From: JAQGMV01 sp035626595
Lineage (GTDB): Bacteria > Pseudomonadota > Gammaproteobacteria > Burkholderiales > SG8-41
Assembly (NCBI GenBank): GCA_035626595.1
Contig: DASPNJ010000101.1
Span: 9,386-73,385, forward strand
Direction of reading: 5' to 3'
Length of the DNA: 64,000 bases
Part shown: piece after piece, positions 56,870 to 64,000 of the stretch
Layout: every line of letters starts with the position of its first letter
Position numbering within the stretch: position 1 is the first letter of the stretch
Notes under the pieces: model-generated
Database searches by the model: none
What the model was told of the DNA's origin: nothing
What the model saw: only the letters and a program-made list of their open reading frames with translations
Made by a program: the position numbers and the translations under genes

Positions 56870-58240
56870 ATGAACGATACCGCTTCGCGCGACGTCACCG
56901 GGAATCAAGACCATCTCACGCTGAAGCTCGCCGAGCGGGCGCAGCGGACGCAAGCCGACGACCTGCCGTCGGACGTGCGCGAGGTCGCGAGGCAGTGCGT
57001 GCTCGACTGGATCGGCGTCGCGCTCGCAGGCTCGGACGATCACCTGACGCGCATCCTGCTCGACGAAGCCGCTGCCGACGGCGGCAAGCCCGCGGCCACC
57101 GTGATCGGCCACGCTGCGCGCGTTACGACCACGCAGGCGGCGCTGATCAACGGCGCGTCGTCGCACGTGCTCGACTACGACGACGTGAACCTCTCGCTGA
57201 ACGGCCATCCGAGCGCCGCCATCCTGCCGGCGCTCACGGCGCTCGCCGAGAGCCGCGGTGCACGCGGAAAAGATCTCATCGAGGCGTTCGTCGCGGGCTA
57301 CGAGGTCGGCTGCCGCGTCGGGCTGCTGGTCGCGCCGGGCCACTATGCGCGCGGCTATCACTCGACATGCACCGTCGGCGCCCTCGGCGCAGCCGCCGCC
57401 TGCGCGCGGCTCCTTGGACTCGATGCGGAACGCACCGCGCACGCGATCAGCATCGCAGCGACGCAGGCCGGCGGGCTCAAATCCATGTTCGGCACCGAGT
57501 GCAAGCCGTTTCACGCAGGCGTGGCCGCTCACAATGGCCTTCGCGCCGCCCGTCTGGCCGCGGCCGGCATGGTGAGCCGGCCCGACGCCCTCGAGTGCCG
57601 CCAGGGCTTTGCGTCGACCATGAGCCCCGATTTCAATCCGCAGGCGGCGCTCGGCGATCCCGCGCGCTTCTATATTCGCGACAACCTGTTTAAGTACCAC
57701 GCGTCGTGCTACGGCACCCACGCTTCCATCGAATGCGTGCGGCAGTTGCGCGAAGCGAACGCGATCCGACCCGAGGACGTCGAGCGCGTGAAGCTGCGCG
57801 TCGACAAAGGCGCGGATGCGATGTGCAACATCCCGAATCCGCGCACCGCGCTGGAGGCGAAGTTCAGCCTGCGCTTCATGGGCGCGGCGGCGCTCGCGGG
57901 CGCGGACACCTCCGACCTCGCCTTCTTCAAGGACGCCACGACCGCGGATGCGACGCTGTGCGTGCTGCGCGACAAGGTTTCGGTCGATTTCGTGAGCGAC
58001 CGCCCGAAGATGGTGGCGGACGTCGTGATCGAGATGAAGGACGGGCGCGAGCTGCGCGCGACACACGATGCCGGCGTGCCGCTAAACGATTACGCGATGC
58101 AGGGCCGGCGCCTTGCCGCGAAATTCGAGCGTCTGGTCGAGCCGGTGCTGGGCGAAGCGCGCTGCGGCAAGCTCCTGCGACTGCTCGAGCGGCTCGAGGA
58201 CACGCTCGTCGCCGACCTCATGACGGCGTGCGCGAAATGA
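56870..58240 (+). CDS. MmgE/PrpD family protein
   Basis: A 456-residue protein of the 2-methylcitrate dehydratase (PrpD) superfamily. The start MNDTASRDVTGNQDHLTLKL follows AAAGGGAG. LDWIGVALAGSDDHL, INGASSHVLDYDDVNLSLNG and GHPSAAILPALTALAESRG form the helical core. YARGYHSTCTVGALGAAAAC is the family's His motif region, and KPFHAGVAAHNGLRAARLAA follows. Without prpB/prpC neighbours, true methylcitrate dehydration is unlikely. Homologues beside Bug receptors are common and act on unknown hydroxy-acids. The stop overlaps the Bug start by 4 nt. Confidence 0.92.
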   Translation: MNDTASRDVTGNQDHLTLKLAERAQRTQADDLPSDVREVARQCVLDWIGVALAGSDDHLTRILLDEAAADGGKPAATVIGHAARVTTTQAALINGASSHVLDYDDVNLSLNGHPSAAILPALTALAESRGARGKDLIEAFVAGYEVGCRVGLLVAPGHYARGYHSTCTVGALGAAAACARLLGLDAERTAHAISIAATQAGGLKSMFGTECKPFHAGVAAHNGLRAARLAAAGMVSRPDALECRQGFASTMSPDFNPQAALGDPARFYIRDNLFKYHASCYGTHASIECVRQLREANAIRPEDVERVKLRVDKGADAMCNIPNPRTALEAKFSLRFMGAAALAGADTSDLAFFKDATTADATLCVLRDKVSVDFVSDRPKMVADVVIEMKDGRELRATHDAGVPLNDYAMQGRRLAAKFERLVEPVLGEARCGKLLRLLERLEDTLVADLMTACAK

Positions 58241-59229
58241 ACGCGACGGCGCGCTGCGCTCTCGCGCTCGTCACGCTCGCGCTCGCGCCGGGCGCGATTG
58301 CGCAGACCCCTTCCGCGGGCTCGGGGCAGGCGTATCCGGCGAAGCCGGTGCGCGTCATCATCGCGTTCGCGCCGGGCGGCACCACCGACATCCTCGGACG
58401 TCTCTACGCTCAGAAGCTCTCCGCCGCAACGGGGCAGACCTTCGTCGTGGACAACCGGACCGGCGCCGGCGGGACGATCGGCACGGAAGCCGTCGTCCGG
58501 TCGGCCCCGGACGGCTACACCATCAACTTCGGGTCGACGAGCTCGCTTGCGGTGAGCCCGAACTTGTATCCCAAGCTGTCCTATGACCTCATGCGCGATG
58601 TCGCACCCGTGATGCAGGTGGCAACCGCGTCGTTCATGCTGGCGGTGCATCCGTCGGTGCCGGCGAAGAACATGCGTGAGCTGATCGCGCTCGCCCGCGC
58701 CCGCCCCGGACAGCTCAACTACGCATCGTCGGGGAGCGGCTCGTCGCTGCACCTCTGCGGCGAATATCTCAAATATCTGGCGAAGATCGATCTCACGCAC
58801 GTGCCTTACAAAGGCGCCGGCGCCGCGCTTCCCGATCTGATCGCCGGACAGGTGCAGCTCCTCTTCTCCGACATGGCGCCGTTCGTGCCGTACGTCAAAA
58901 CGGGCCGGCTGCGAATACTCGCCGCATCGACCGCGCAGCGCTCCAAGCTCTATCCGGAGTATCCGACGATGATTGAGTCGGGCGTTCCCGGGTACGACCT
59001 CTCGGGCTGGTACGGCGTTGTAGTGCCGGTCGCGACGCCGCGGCCGATCGTCGATCGGCTGTACGCGGAGTTCAATAAAGCGATGCGGGCGCCCGACATC
59101 GCGGAGCGCTACGCGACGCTCGGCGTGGAGCCGCTCGAAAACACGCCCGAGCAGTTCGCCGCCTACATGCGCGCCGAGCTCGCAAAGTGGGGCGACATCA
59201 TCAAGCGCTCCGGAACCAAGCTCCAGTAA
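58237..59229 (+). CDS. Bug/TctC-family receptor
   Basis: A 330-residue receptor. The ATG overlaps the MmgE stop (ATGA). Signal peptide MNATARCALALVTLALAPGA ends near AIAQT. AYPAKPVRVIIAFAPGGTTD, DNRTGAGGTIGTE, APDGYTINFGSTSS, QLNYASSGSGSS, HVPYKGAG and YPTMIESGVPGYDLSG are family marks. Translational coupling to the MmgE/PrpD gene suggests that the receptor's ligand is that enzyme's substrate or a precursor. No permease subunits are present. Confidence 0.93.
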   Translation: MNATARCALALVTLALAPGAIAQTPSAGSGQAYPAKPVRVIIAFAPGGTTDILGRLYAQKLSAATGQTFVVDNRTGAGGTIGTEAVVRSAPDGYTINFGSTSSLAVSPNLYPKLSYDLMRDVAPVMQVATASFMLAVHPSVPAKNMRELIALARARPGQLNYASSGSGSSLHLCGEYLKYLAKIDLTHVPYKGAGAALPDLIAGQVQLLFSDMAPFVPYVKTGRLRILAASTAQRSKLYPEYPTMIESGVPGYDLSGWYGVVVPVATPRPIVDRLYAEFNKAMRAPDIAERYATLGVEPLENTPEQFAAYMRAELAKWGDIIKRSGTKLQ

Positions 59230-59245
59230 CCCAGGGAGGATTGCC

Positions 59246-60133
59246 ATGCAGCCGAGGGACTACGGTCCGTTCCCGTACGTGCCGATCAACCGCAGGCCGA
59301 AGTGGAACTGGCCGAACGGCTCACGCCTGGCCGTGTGGGTGATCCCGAATCTCGAGTTCTTTTCTCTGAATACGCCGCTCGCCGGCCATCCGTGGGAGAA
59401 GGCGCACGACTACAAGGCGCCGACGGTGCGCGCGTGGGGACAGCGCGACTACGGGAACCGCGTCGGCGTCTTCAGGATGATGGACGTGCTGACGAAGCAC
59501 GGCATCCGCGCGACGGCCACGACCAACACCGACATCTGCGAGCACCACCCGCAGATCATCGAGGACGCGGCCAAGCTCGGCTGGGAGTTCATGGGCCACA
59601 ACAAGACGAACACCACGCGGCTGACGGCGCTGGAGCCCGAAGCCGAGCGCGAGCTGATCGGCCACTGCACGAAGCGCCTCACCGAAGCGACCGGCAAGCG
59701 GCCGCTGGGCTGGCTCGGCTCGGCGCTCGCCGAGACGTGGCACACGCTCGATTACCTCGCGGCGGAAGACTATCTCTACGTCTCGGACTGGGTGAACGAC
59801 GATCAGCCGTATCGCATGACCATCGGCGACAAGGCGCTCGTCTACCTGCCCTACTCCTACGAGGTCAACGACTCCAACCAGATCAACTACCGGTTCGCGA
59901 CGGGCGAGGATTTCGGCCAGATCATCCGAAACACGTTCGACGTGCTGTACGCCGAAGGCGCGGAATCGGCGCGCGTGATGGCGATCTGCCTGCATCCGTT
60001 CATGACCGGCGTGCCGCATCGCATCGGCGCGCTGGACAAGGCGCTTGCATACATCAAGGGGCACGACGGGGTGTGGTTCGCGACGGGCGAGGAGATCGTC
60101 CGCGCGTATCTCGATTCGAAAGCTTCGATCTGA
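59246..60133 (+). CDS. NodB-like polysaccharide deacetylase-family hydrolase
   Basis: A 295-residue protein behind AGGGAGGATT. The opening PRDYGPFPYVPINRRPKWNW and LAVWVIPNLEFFSL match the PuuE/allantoinase-like branch of carbohydrate esterase 4. The metal His lies in GWEFMGHNKTNT near 115, and RPLGWLGSALAETWHTLDYL follows. Full Asp-His-His coordination could not be confirmed by eye. Members next to Bug receptors probably hydrolyse small C-N bonds rather than polysaccharide. No signal peptide, so cytoplasmic. Third gene of the operon, 16 nt after the Bug stop. Confidence 0.85.
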   Translation: MQPRDYGPFPYVPINRRPKWNWPNGSRLAVWVIPNLEFFSLNTPLAGHPWEKAHDYKAPTVRAWGQRDYGNRVGVFRMMDVLTKHGIRATATTNTDICEHHPQIIEDAAKLGWEFMGHNKTNTTRLTALEPEAERELIGHCTKRLTEATGKRPLGWLGSALAETWHTLDYLAAEDYLYVSDWVNDDQPYRMTIGDKALVYLPYSYEVNDSNQINYRFATGEDFGQIIRNTFDVLYAEGAESARVMAICLHPFMTGVPHRIGALDKALAYIKGHDGVWFATGEEIVRAYLDSKASI

Positions 60134-60158
60134 ACGTCATCCATCAGGAGGTGCGGCG

Positions 60159-60221
60159 ATGACACGGACCTACGAATTCGCCACTGAAGGCCCCCGACCG
60201 GCCCTGATGGCGGCGACGTGA
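60159..60221 (+). CDS. 20-residue ORF with strong ribosome-binding site; possible truncated gene
   Basis: AGGAGGTGCGGCG precedes an ATG that opens MTRTYEFATEGPRPALMAAT before a stop. It is 25 nt after the deacetylase and in the same direction, exactly where a next operon gene would start. It may be the start of a deleted gene, like the other remnants in this window, or a real micropeptide. No family recognised. Confidence 0.45.
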   Translation: MTRTYEFATEGPRPALMAAT

Positions 60222-60243
60222 GATGAACGGCTGCCGCGCGAAG

Positions 60244-62280
60244 CTAGCCTGAGGCTAGCAGGCTGGTCAGCAATCCAAGATCGGCCGGCTTGACCAGGTG
60301 GTGGTCGAAGCCCGCGTCGCGGGAGCGCTCGCGATCGCTGTCCTGGCCCCATCCCGTCAGCGCAACCAGCATGGTCTTCCCGGCCCACGGCTCACTGCGT
60401 ATGCGACGCGCAACCTCATAGCCGTCGATTTCCGGCAAACCGATGTCGAGCAGGATCACGTCCGGCCGGAACTCCGCAGCCGCGACAAGGGCTTCGGCGC
60501 CGTCGTGTGCGCTGCGAACGATGTGACCGGCAAGCCCTAGCAGTATTTCGAGGCTCCTCGCGCTGTCCGCGTTATCGTCCACGATCAGAACGCGCCGAGA
60601 CGCTCCGACGGCCGGACCGCTCGTCGCGGGCGCGGGTGCCGCGGCCGGCTGCTCCGCGAGCGGCAGGCGCACGATGAACTCGCTGCCTTTGCCTGGACCC
60701 TCGCTTCGCGCGCTGATCTCGCCGCCGTGCATCTCGACCAGCCGCTTCGCGAGCGTCAGCCCCACGCCCAGCCCGCCCTGCGAGCGCCGCATCGTATCGT
60801 CGGCCTGGGTGAACATGTCGAAGATCCTCGGCAGCACGTCTTCGGATATACCGAAGCCGGTGTCCGCTACTCGGACCACGAGAGCATTTCCTTCGCACGC
60901 GGCGGTCACCGAGATGCGCCCGCCGCGCTCGGTATATTTCGCCGCATTGTTGAGCAGGTTCGCGAAGACCTGTGCGAGCCGCGTGACGTCCGCATCGACA
61001 TGGATCGGACGCAAGGGCAATCTGACTGTCAGCTCGTGGCCCATCGCATCGATCAGCGGCCGGCTTGTTTCGACGGCGCCTTCGATTACGCGGGCGAGCT
61101 CTACGCGCTCCTTGCGCAGCTCGAGCCTGTTGCTCGTGATGCGGCTCACATCCAGGAGGTCATCGACGAGCCGCACCAGTTGCGCCACCTGACGTTCGAT
61201 CGTGGACCGGCACCGCTCGCTCAGGGTGGCGTCGTCACCCGCGCGCTTCATCACCTCCAGCGAATTGCAGATCGGTGCGAGCGGATTGCGCAGCTCGTGG
61301 GCCAGCGTGGCGAGGAATTCGTCCTTGCGCCGGTCGGCTTCCTCCAGGGCGAGACGGCTCTGGCGCAAAGCCTGCTCGGTTCGCTTGCGGTCGGTGACGT
61401 CACGCGTGAAGCACCGCGTGTGAACGAATCTGCCGTCTTCCCACATGACGTTCGAATTGACGACGACTTCCCGGATGGAGCCGTCCTTGCAGCGCATTCG
61501 AGCTTCGTATTCCCGCAGGTCCTCGCCTGCTTTCAGGCGTCGCAGCATGTCCTTGATCACGGCCTCGTCGACGTGGAACTCGGCGATGTGACGTCCGACA
61601 TACTCCTCGCGCGAGTACCCGAGCAGGTCGAGCTCGGCGCGATTGACCCGAACGATGATGCCGTCCGGTCCAACCCAGTGCAGGCCGAGCGTCGCATTCT
61701 CGAAGAAATCCTCGAGCGCCCGCTCGCTGCGTCGCACGCGCTCCTCCGCCTGCTTCGACTGGAGAATGACGGCCGCCTGGTTCGTTGCCACGCTGAGGAG
61801 GAGGCGCTCGGTCTCCGTCGGGAAATCAGCGCGCGAAGAACCCGCGACGAGGTTGCCGTACTGGCCGGTGTGCCCGAAGCGTGCTACGGCGATACTCAAC
61901 TGCCCGTCGCCGAACGGGTTCGGCACGCGCAGCGTGCCCGACCCACCGGCTGCGAGCCACGGCTCGAACAGTTTTCCGGCGGCCGAGGCACTCAGCGCAG
62001 CCTCAGGACGCGCGGAGCTCGCTACGGCCTCTGTAACGCAACCATTCCGATGCACCGGCAGCCGCATGTAAACGACGTCCACCGAGAGAACCTTGACGAG
62101 AACCTCGGCGAGGCTCTGCCCGATCTCGGCAGGAGACTTCGCTGCCCATATGGCCGGCAACGTCGACAGCGCCACCATGTCACGCAGCGCGCGCCGCAGG
62201 TCGCCCGATTGGGCGTCAGCCGACTTGTCGCTAGGATCCATCTTCCCGTCGCTGGCTGCGCCGTGGAGCCCGACTGCCAT
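60244..62280 (-). CDS. Hybrid sensor histidine kinase (GAF-PAS-HisKA-HATPase-REC)
   Basis: 678 residues from ATG 62280. A GAF-like domain spans about 30-180 and a PAS domain about 190-300 (FFENATLGLHWVGPDGIIVR). HisKA has His328 in FLATLAHELRNPLAP. The ATPase domain has the N box NLLNNAAKYTERG near 443, the G1 box DTGFGIS near 473 and GLGVGLTLAK near 503. The receiver domain (565-675) has VDDNAD, phospho-acceptor Asp612 in ILLDIGLPE, and LVKPAD. No membrane segment, so it is cytosolic. It starts 11 nt after the final stop of the MEDS-domain reading frame, so the sensor and kinase are one unit. No output regulator adjoins. Confidence 0.93.
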   Translation of the reverse strand: MAVGLHGAASDGKMDPSDKSADAQSGDLRRALRDMVALSTLPAIWAAKSPAEIGQSLAEVLVKVLSVDVVYMRLPVHRNGCVTEAVASSARPEAALSASAAGKLFEPWLAAGGSGTLRVPNPFGDGQLSIAVARFGHTGQYGNLVAGSSRADFPTETERLLLSVATNQAAVILQSKQAEERVRRSERALEDFFENATLGLHWVGPDGIIVRVNRAELDLLGYSREEYVGRHIAEFHVDEAVIKDMLRRLKAGEDLREYEARMRCKDGSIREVVVNSNVMWEDGRFVHTRCFTRDVTDRKRTEQALRQSRLALEEADRRKDEFLATLAHELRNPLAPICNSLEVMKRAGDDATLSERCRSTIERQVAQLVRLVDDLLDVSRITSNRLELRKERVELARVIEGAVETSRPLIDAMGHELTVRLPLRPIHVDADVTRLAQVFANLLNNAAKYTERGGRISVTAACEGNALVVRVADTGFGISEDVLPRIFDMFTQADDTMRRSQGGLGVGLTLAKRLVEMHGGEISARSEGPGKGSEFIVRLPLAEQPAAAPAPATSGPAVGASRRVLIVDDNADSARSLEILLGLAGHIVRSAHDGAEALVAAAEFRPDVILLDIGLPEIDGYEVARRIRSEPWAGKTMLVALTGWGQDSDRERSRDAGFDHHLVKPADLGLLTSLLASG

Positions 62281-62291
62281 GGCTCCTTCGC

Positions 62292-62918
62292 TCAATTGGC
62301 GCGCGCGCGAAGCTCCCGCAGCATCTCGTCCGGTGGGACGAAGAACGGATTTTCCTGAAGTATTCCGCCGATGATCACCATCGGGTGCGTTCGCATGATG
62401 TCCATCACGATGTTGGCGCCGAACCGGGCCAGATCGTACGTTCAGCAGACTGCGTCGTCGTATTTGGGCAGCACGAAGTTCAGGCGCGTTTCGTACTCGA
62501 CGATCGCGTCCACGCCGGGCCGGTCCTCCAGCGCCCACTCCATGTTCGCAACCAGACGAGTGAGCGGAAACCCCTCCGCCTTGCCGCGCTGGAGCACCTC
62601 CTCGATGAGCGCAAGCATGCGGTTCTGATCGAAATGCCCACCCTGCAGATAGGCTTCCTCCCAGCGTCTGACTTCCAACTGCCGTGCCTCCTGCGCTTTC
62701 GACACTGCAATGCCTGCGTCCTGCAAACGGCGCAGGTGTTCCGAATGGTGCGCCGGATCGACGACATGAAAGGCCTTGTCACCCGCGACGAAGCCCTCTT
62801 TTATGAAGGGCAGCAGCACTTCGTACTCCTCGTCCTTCGTGTGGAAGAAGGCGCAGACGTGGCGGGCCTGGTCGAGCGTCGAGCCCGCCAATCGGACCGG
62901 CTGCCTGGAATCGCTCAT
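62292..62918 (-). CDS. MEDS-domain sensor protein interrupted by an in-frame TGA
   Basis: From ATG 62918, behind GAGGAGGGTGGC, codons 1-158 encode a MEDS (DcmR-type sensory) domain: RHVCAFFHTKDEEYEVLLPF, AFHVVDPAHHSEHLRRLQDA, GHFDQNRMLALIEEVLQRG and FVLPKYDDAVC. Codon 159 (62444-62442) is TGA. The same frame then continues TYDLARFGANIVMDIMRTHP, IIGGILQENPFFVPPDEMLR to a second TGA at 62294-62292, giving the family's normal C-terminus. In relatives, as I remember them, the stop position is Cys (VICTYDL-like). Selenocysteine, a recent nonsense mutation, or a sequencing error are the options. A hairpin follows the TGA. It should signal to the adjoining kinase. Confidence 0.75.
62406..62441 (-). 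promoter_or_regulatory. SECIS-like hairpin directly after the in-frame TGA
   Basis: On the minus strand, 5 nt after the TGA, the RNA can fold as CGAT / TGGC / CCG with a GTT loop, then CGG / GCCA / ATCG, with small bulges (c; C; ac). The loop lies 17 nt from the TGA, a distance used by bacterial SECIS elements, and contains GU. GC-rich sequence makes chance hairpins common, so this is suggestive only. Confidence 0.3.
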
Positions 62919-63021
62919 GCCACCCTCCTCTGGATTCGTGCCGATCGGATGATTATCCGACGTTTGGCCTCGCGACAACAGCGCTGCCGGCACGGCGCTC
63001 GCATCGAATTTCAACTGCGTC

Positions 63022-63063
63022 GTGCGCCACGGGATCGCCGCGGCACCGCCGCCTTGCGATGAC
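63022..63063. repeat. Dispersed palindromic repeat, copy C (half element)
   Basis: GTGCGCCACGGGATCGCCGC through CCTTGCGATGAC matches the right half of the element at 34592-34686 and copy B at 20446. It lies between the MEDS gene and the MmgE/PrpD stop. Confidence 0.65.
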
Positions 63064-63072
63064 GCAGTAGAA

Positions 63073-64000
63073 CTAGCTCGCCAGCAGCGAAGTCAGCGCC
63101 CGCGCGCCGGGCTGCTTTTCGAGCGCCAGAATCACATCCCTGATCTTCTCGGCACGCGAGCGCGGAATCGCGAGCTCCGCGTTATCGAAGAATTTGCGGG
63201 TGATCGCCTCGGCGCTCGCCGGCTCGTCGGGATCGATCTCCTGGCGCTCGCGAAGCTTCGCGCCGTTTTTGAGGGTGACGATCACCTCGCCGCTGCGTTT
63301 CTTCGGAAAAGCCGCGTTCGGATCGATCGCGTAGTCGACCTTCCGGGCGAGCTCGAGCAGTGCGGGCTCCGTGTAGGCGGGCGCTTCGATTTCCTGCAGA
63401 CCGAAACGCTTGCGCGTGAGAGACGCCGCCATGCCGTATTGCAGGCTGAATTGCGCGGCGTAGCTCGACTGCGGCCGCCGCTTCGCTTCCGCAGGCTCGC
63501 AGACGAGCTCGCGTGCCACATCGGCGACGAGCGTCTCGACGCGCTCGATGTCCTCGGGCCGGAAGCGGTGCTCGTCCGCGATCTTGATCGCGGCATTCAT
63601 GAAGGCGTGCATCTGGTGACACGCCGGGAAAAGCTTTACCGACGTGCGGGCGAATTCCCAGCGTTCCCCGAGCCCTTGCACGACGAGCGCGGGATCGCCT
63701 TTCGTGCGCAGCTCGGAGAGGAAGATGTTGTAGAAGCCGAAGCGCCCTTCGTACGCTTGCGCCGGTCCGGTGAAACCGCCATCCGCGAGCGCGGCAGCAG
63801 TGATGCCCGACGCGGCCGCGGCGCCAGGATGGAGGCGCTTCGTCCAGGTGCCGTCCTGCATCGGCTGCATCGTTCCGCTCGCGAGCGAGAGCGCGACGCC
63901 CTGCGCCCACTCGAGCTTCTGGTGGTCGAGTTCCATCAGTCGTCCGGCGAGCAGCGAGCACCCCATCGCGCCGCAGATGCCCGTCGGATGGAACCCGACT
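63073..64000 (-). CDS. MmgE/PrpD family protein, 5' end cut by window edge
   Basis: The frame is open from the stop at 63073 to the right edge. The first visible residues, VGFHPTGICGAMGCSLLAGR, are the family's conserved central motif, so about 150-170 N-terminal residues lie outside. Downstream landmarks are KLFPACHQMHAFMNAAIKIA (His motif), YAAQFSLQYGMAASL and the C-terminal strand segment SGEVIVTLKNGAKLRERQEI. It is a member of the PrpD/IDS-epimerase-like fold with unknown substrate, and a distant paralogue of the protein at 56870. ATG 63966 is internal and not the start. It belongs to an operon mostly outside the window. Confidence 0.88.
   Translation of the reverse strand, partial: VGFHPTGICGAMGCSLLAGRLMELDHQKLEWAQGVALSLASGTMQPMQDGTWTKRLHPGAAAASGITAAALADGGFTGPAQAYEGRFGFYNIFLSELRTKGDPALVVQGLGERWEFARTSVKLFPACHQMHAFMNAAIKIADEHRFRPEDIERVETLVADVARELVCEPAEAKRRPQSSYAAQFSLQYGMAASLTRKRFGLQEIEAPAYTEPALLELARKVDYAIDPNAAFPKKRSGEVIVTLKNGAKLRERQEIDPDEPASAEAITRKFFDNAELAIPRSRAEKIRDVILALEKQPGARALTSLLAS

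Noticed and set aside
60244..62538. Longer histidine kinase start at 62538
   Set aside because: The extra 86 codons lie in a shifted frame over the MEDS C-terminus and read as low-complexity Arg-rich sequence; ATG 62280 is preceded by AAGGAG.

Overview
The window is GC-rich, densely coded bacterial DNA. It looks like a member of the Betaproteobacteria (Burkholderiales-like), which is an inference. Four complete orphan Bug/TctC-type solute receptors plus a remnant of a fifth, acyl-CoA dehydrogenases, type III CoA-transferases, MmgE/PrpD proteins, TauD-type dioxygenases and a sulfite-dehydrogenase-like molybdoenzyme are typical of soil or aquatic betaproteobacterial scavengers of organic acids. 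No rRNA, tRNA, CRISPR array, integrase or intact insertion sequence was seen.

1-10147 (minus strand) is one compact operon read from a promoter at about 10200. It encodes a double CoA-transferase, two acyl-CoA dehydrogenases, a crotonase, a tandem RidA-like protein, two hotdog (MaoC/FAS1-like) dehydratases, a Bug receptor and an NDP-forming acyl-CoA synthetase cut by the left edge. Together these look like uptake, CoA activation and beta-oxidation-type breakdown of an unidentified carboxylic acid. 10375-19931 holds a SoeABC-like sulfite dehydrogenase (Mo catalytic subunit, Fe-S subunit, membrane anchor), a DUF3604 protein, a DASS anion transporter and a divergent Crp/Fnr-type regulator.

19940-25100 is a scarred region. 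It has a VOC protein, an MFS carrier, a threonine-synthase-like enzyme and a class III cyclase-like protein, among short decayed copies of neighbouring genes and a 19-bp tandem repeat. 25193-31846 is a second catabolic unit: an ICL/PEP-mutase-family lyase, two Fe(II)/2-oxoglutarate dioxygenases and an HpcH/HpaI aldolase on the minus strand, a LysR regulator, and a Bug receptor plus cupin-like protein on the plus strand. An exact 15-bp LysR-type box occurs, in opposite orientations, on both sides of the regulator. Next come a convergent Bug receptor, a small AtzG/GatC-like protein translationally coupled to an amidase, and an 8.8-kb gene for a 2935-residue RTX protein with three 195-residue repeats.

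43902-60221 is a mosaic: a FitAB/VapBC-type toxin-antitoxin pair, an opine-dehydrogenase-like enzyme, a lipoprotein and exported partner, a ThDP enzyme, a MetE-like protein, a YfbK-like von Willebrand lipoprotein, a FAD oxidoreductase, a luciferase-like monooxygenase, a second VOC protein, an SbcD-like phosphoesterase, an alpha/beta hydrolase and an MmgE/PrpD-Bug-deacetylase operon. 60244-62918 holds a hybrid histidine kinase preceded by a MEDS-domain sensor. The sensor reading frame is broken by one in-frame TGA, where relatives appear to have cysteine, and resumes in frame up to 11 nt before the kinase start. This is the most unusual signal in the window. An MmgE/PrpD gene runs off the right edge.
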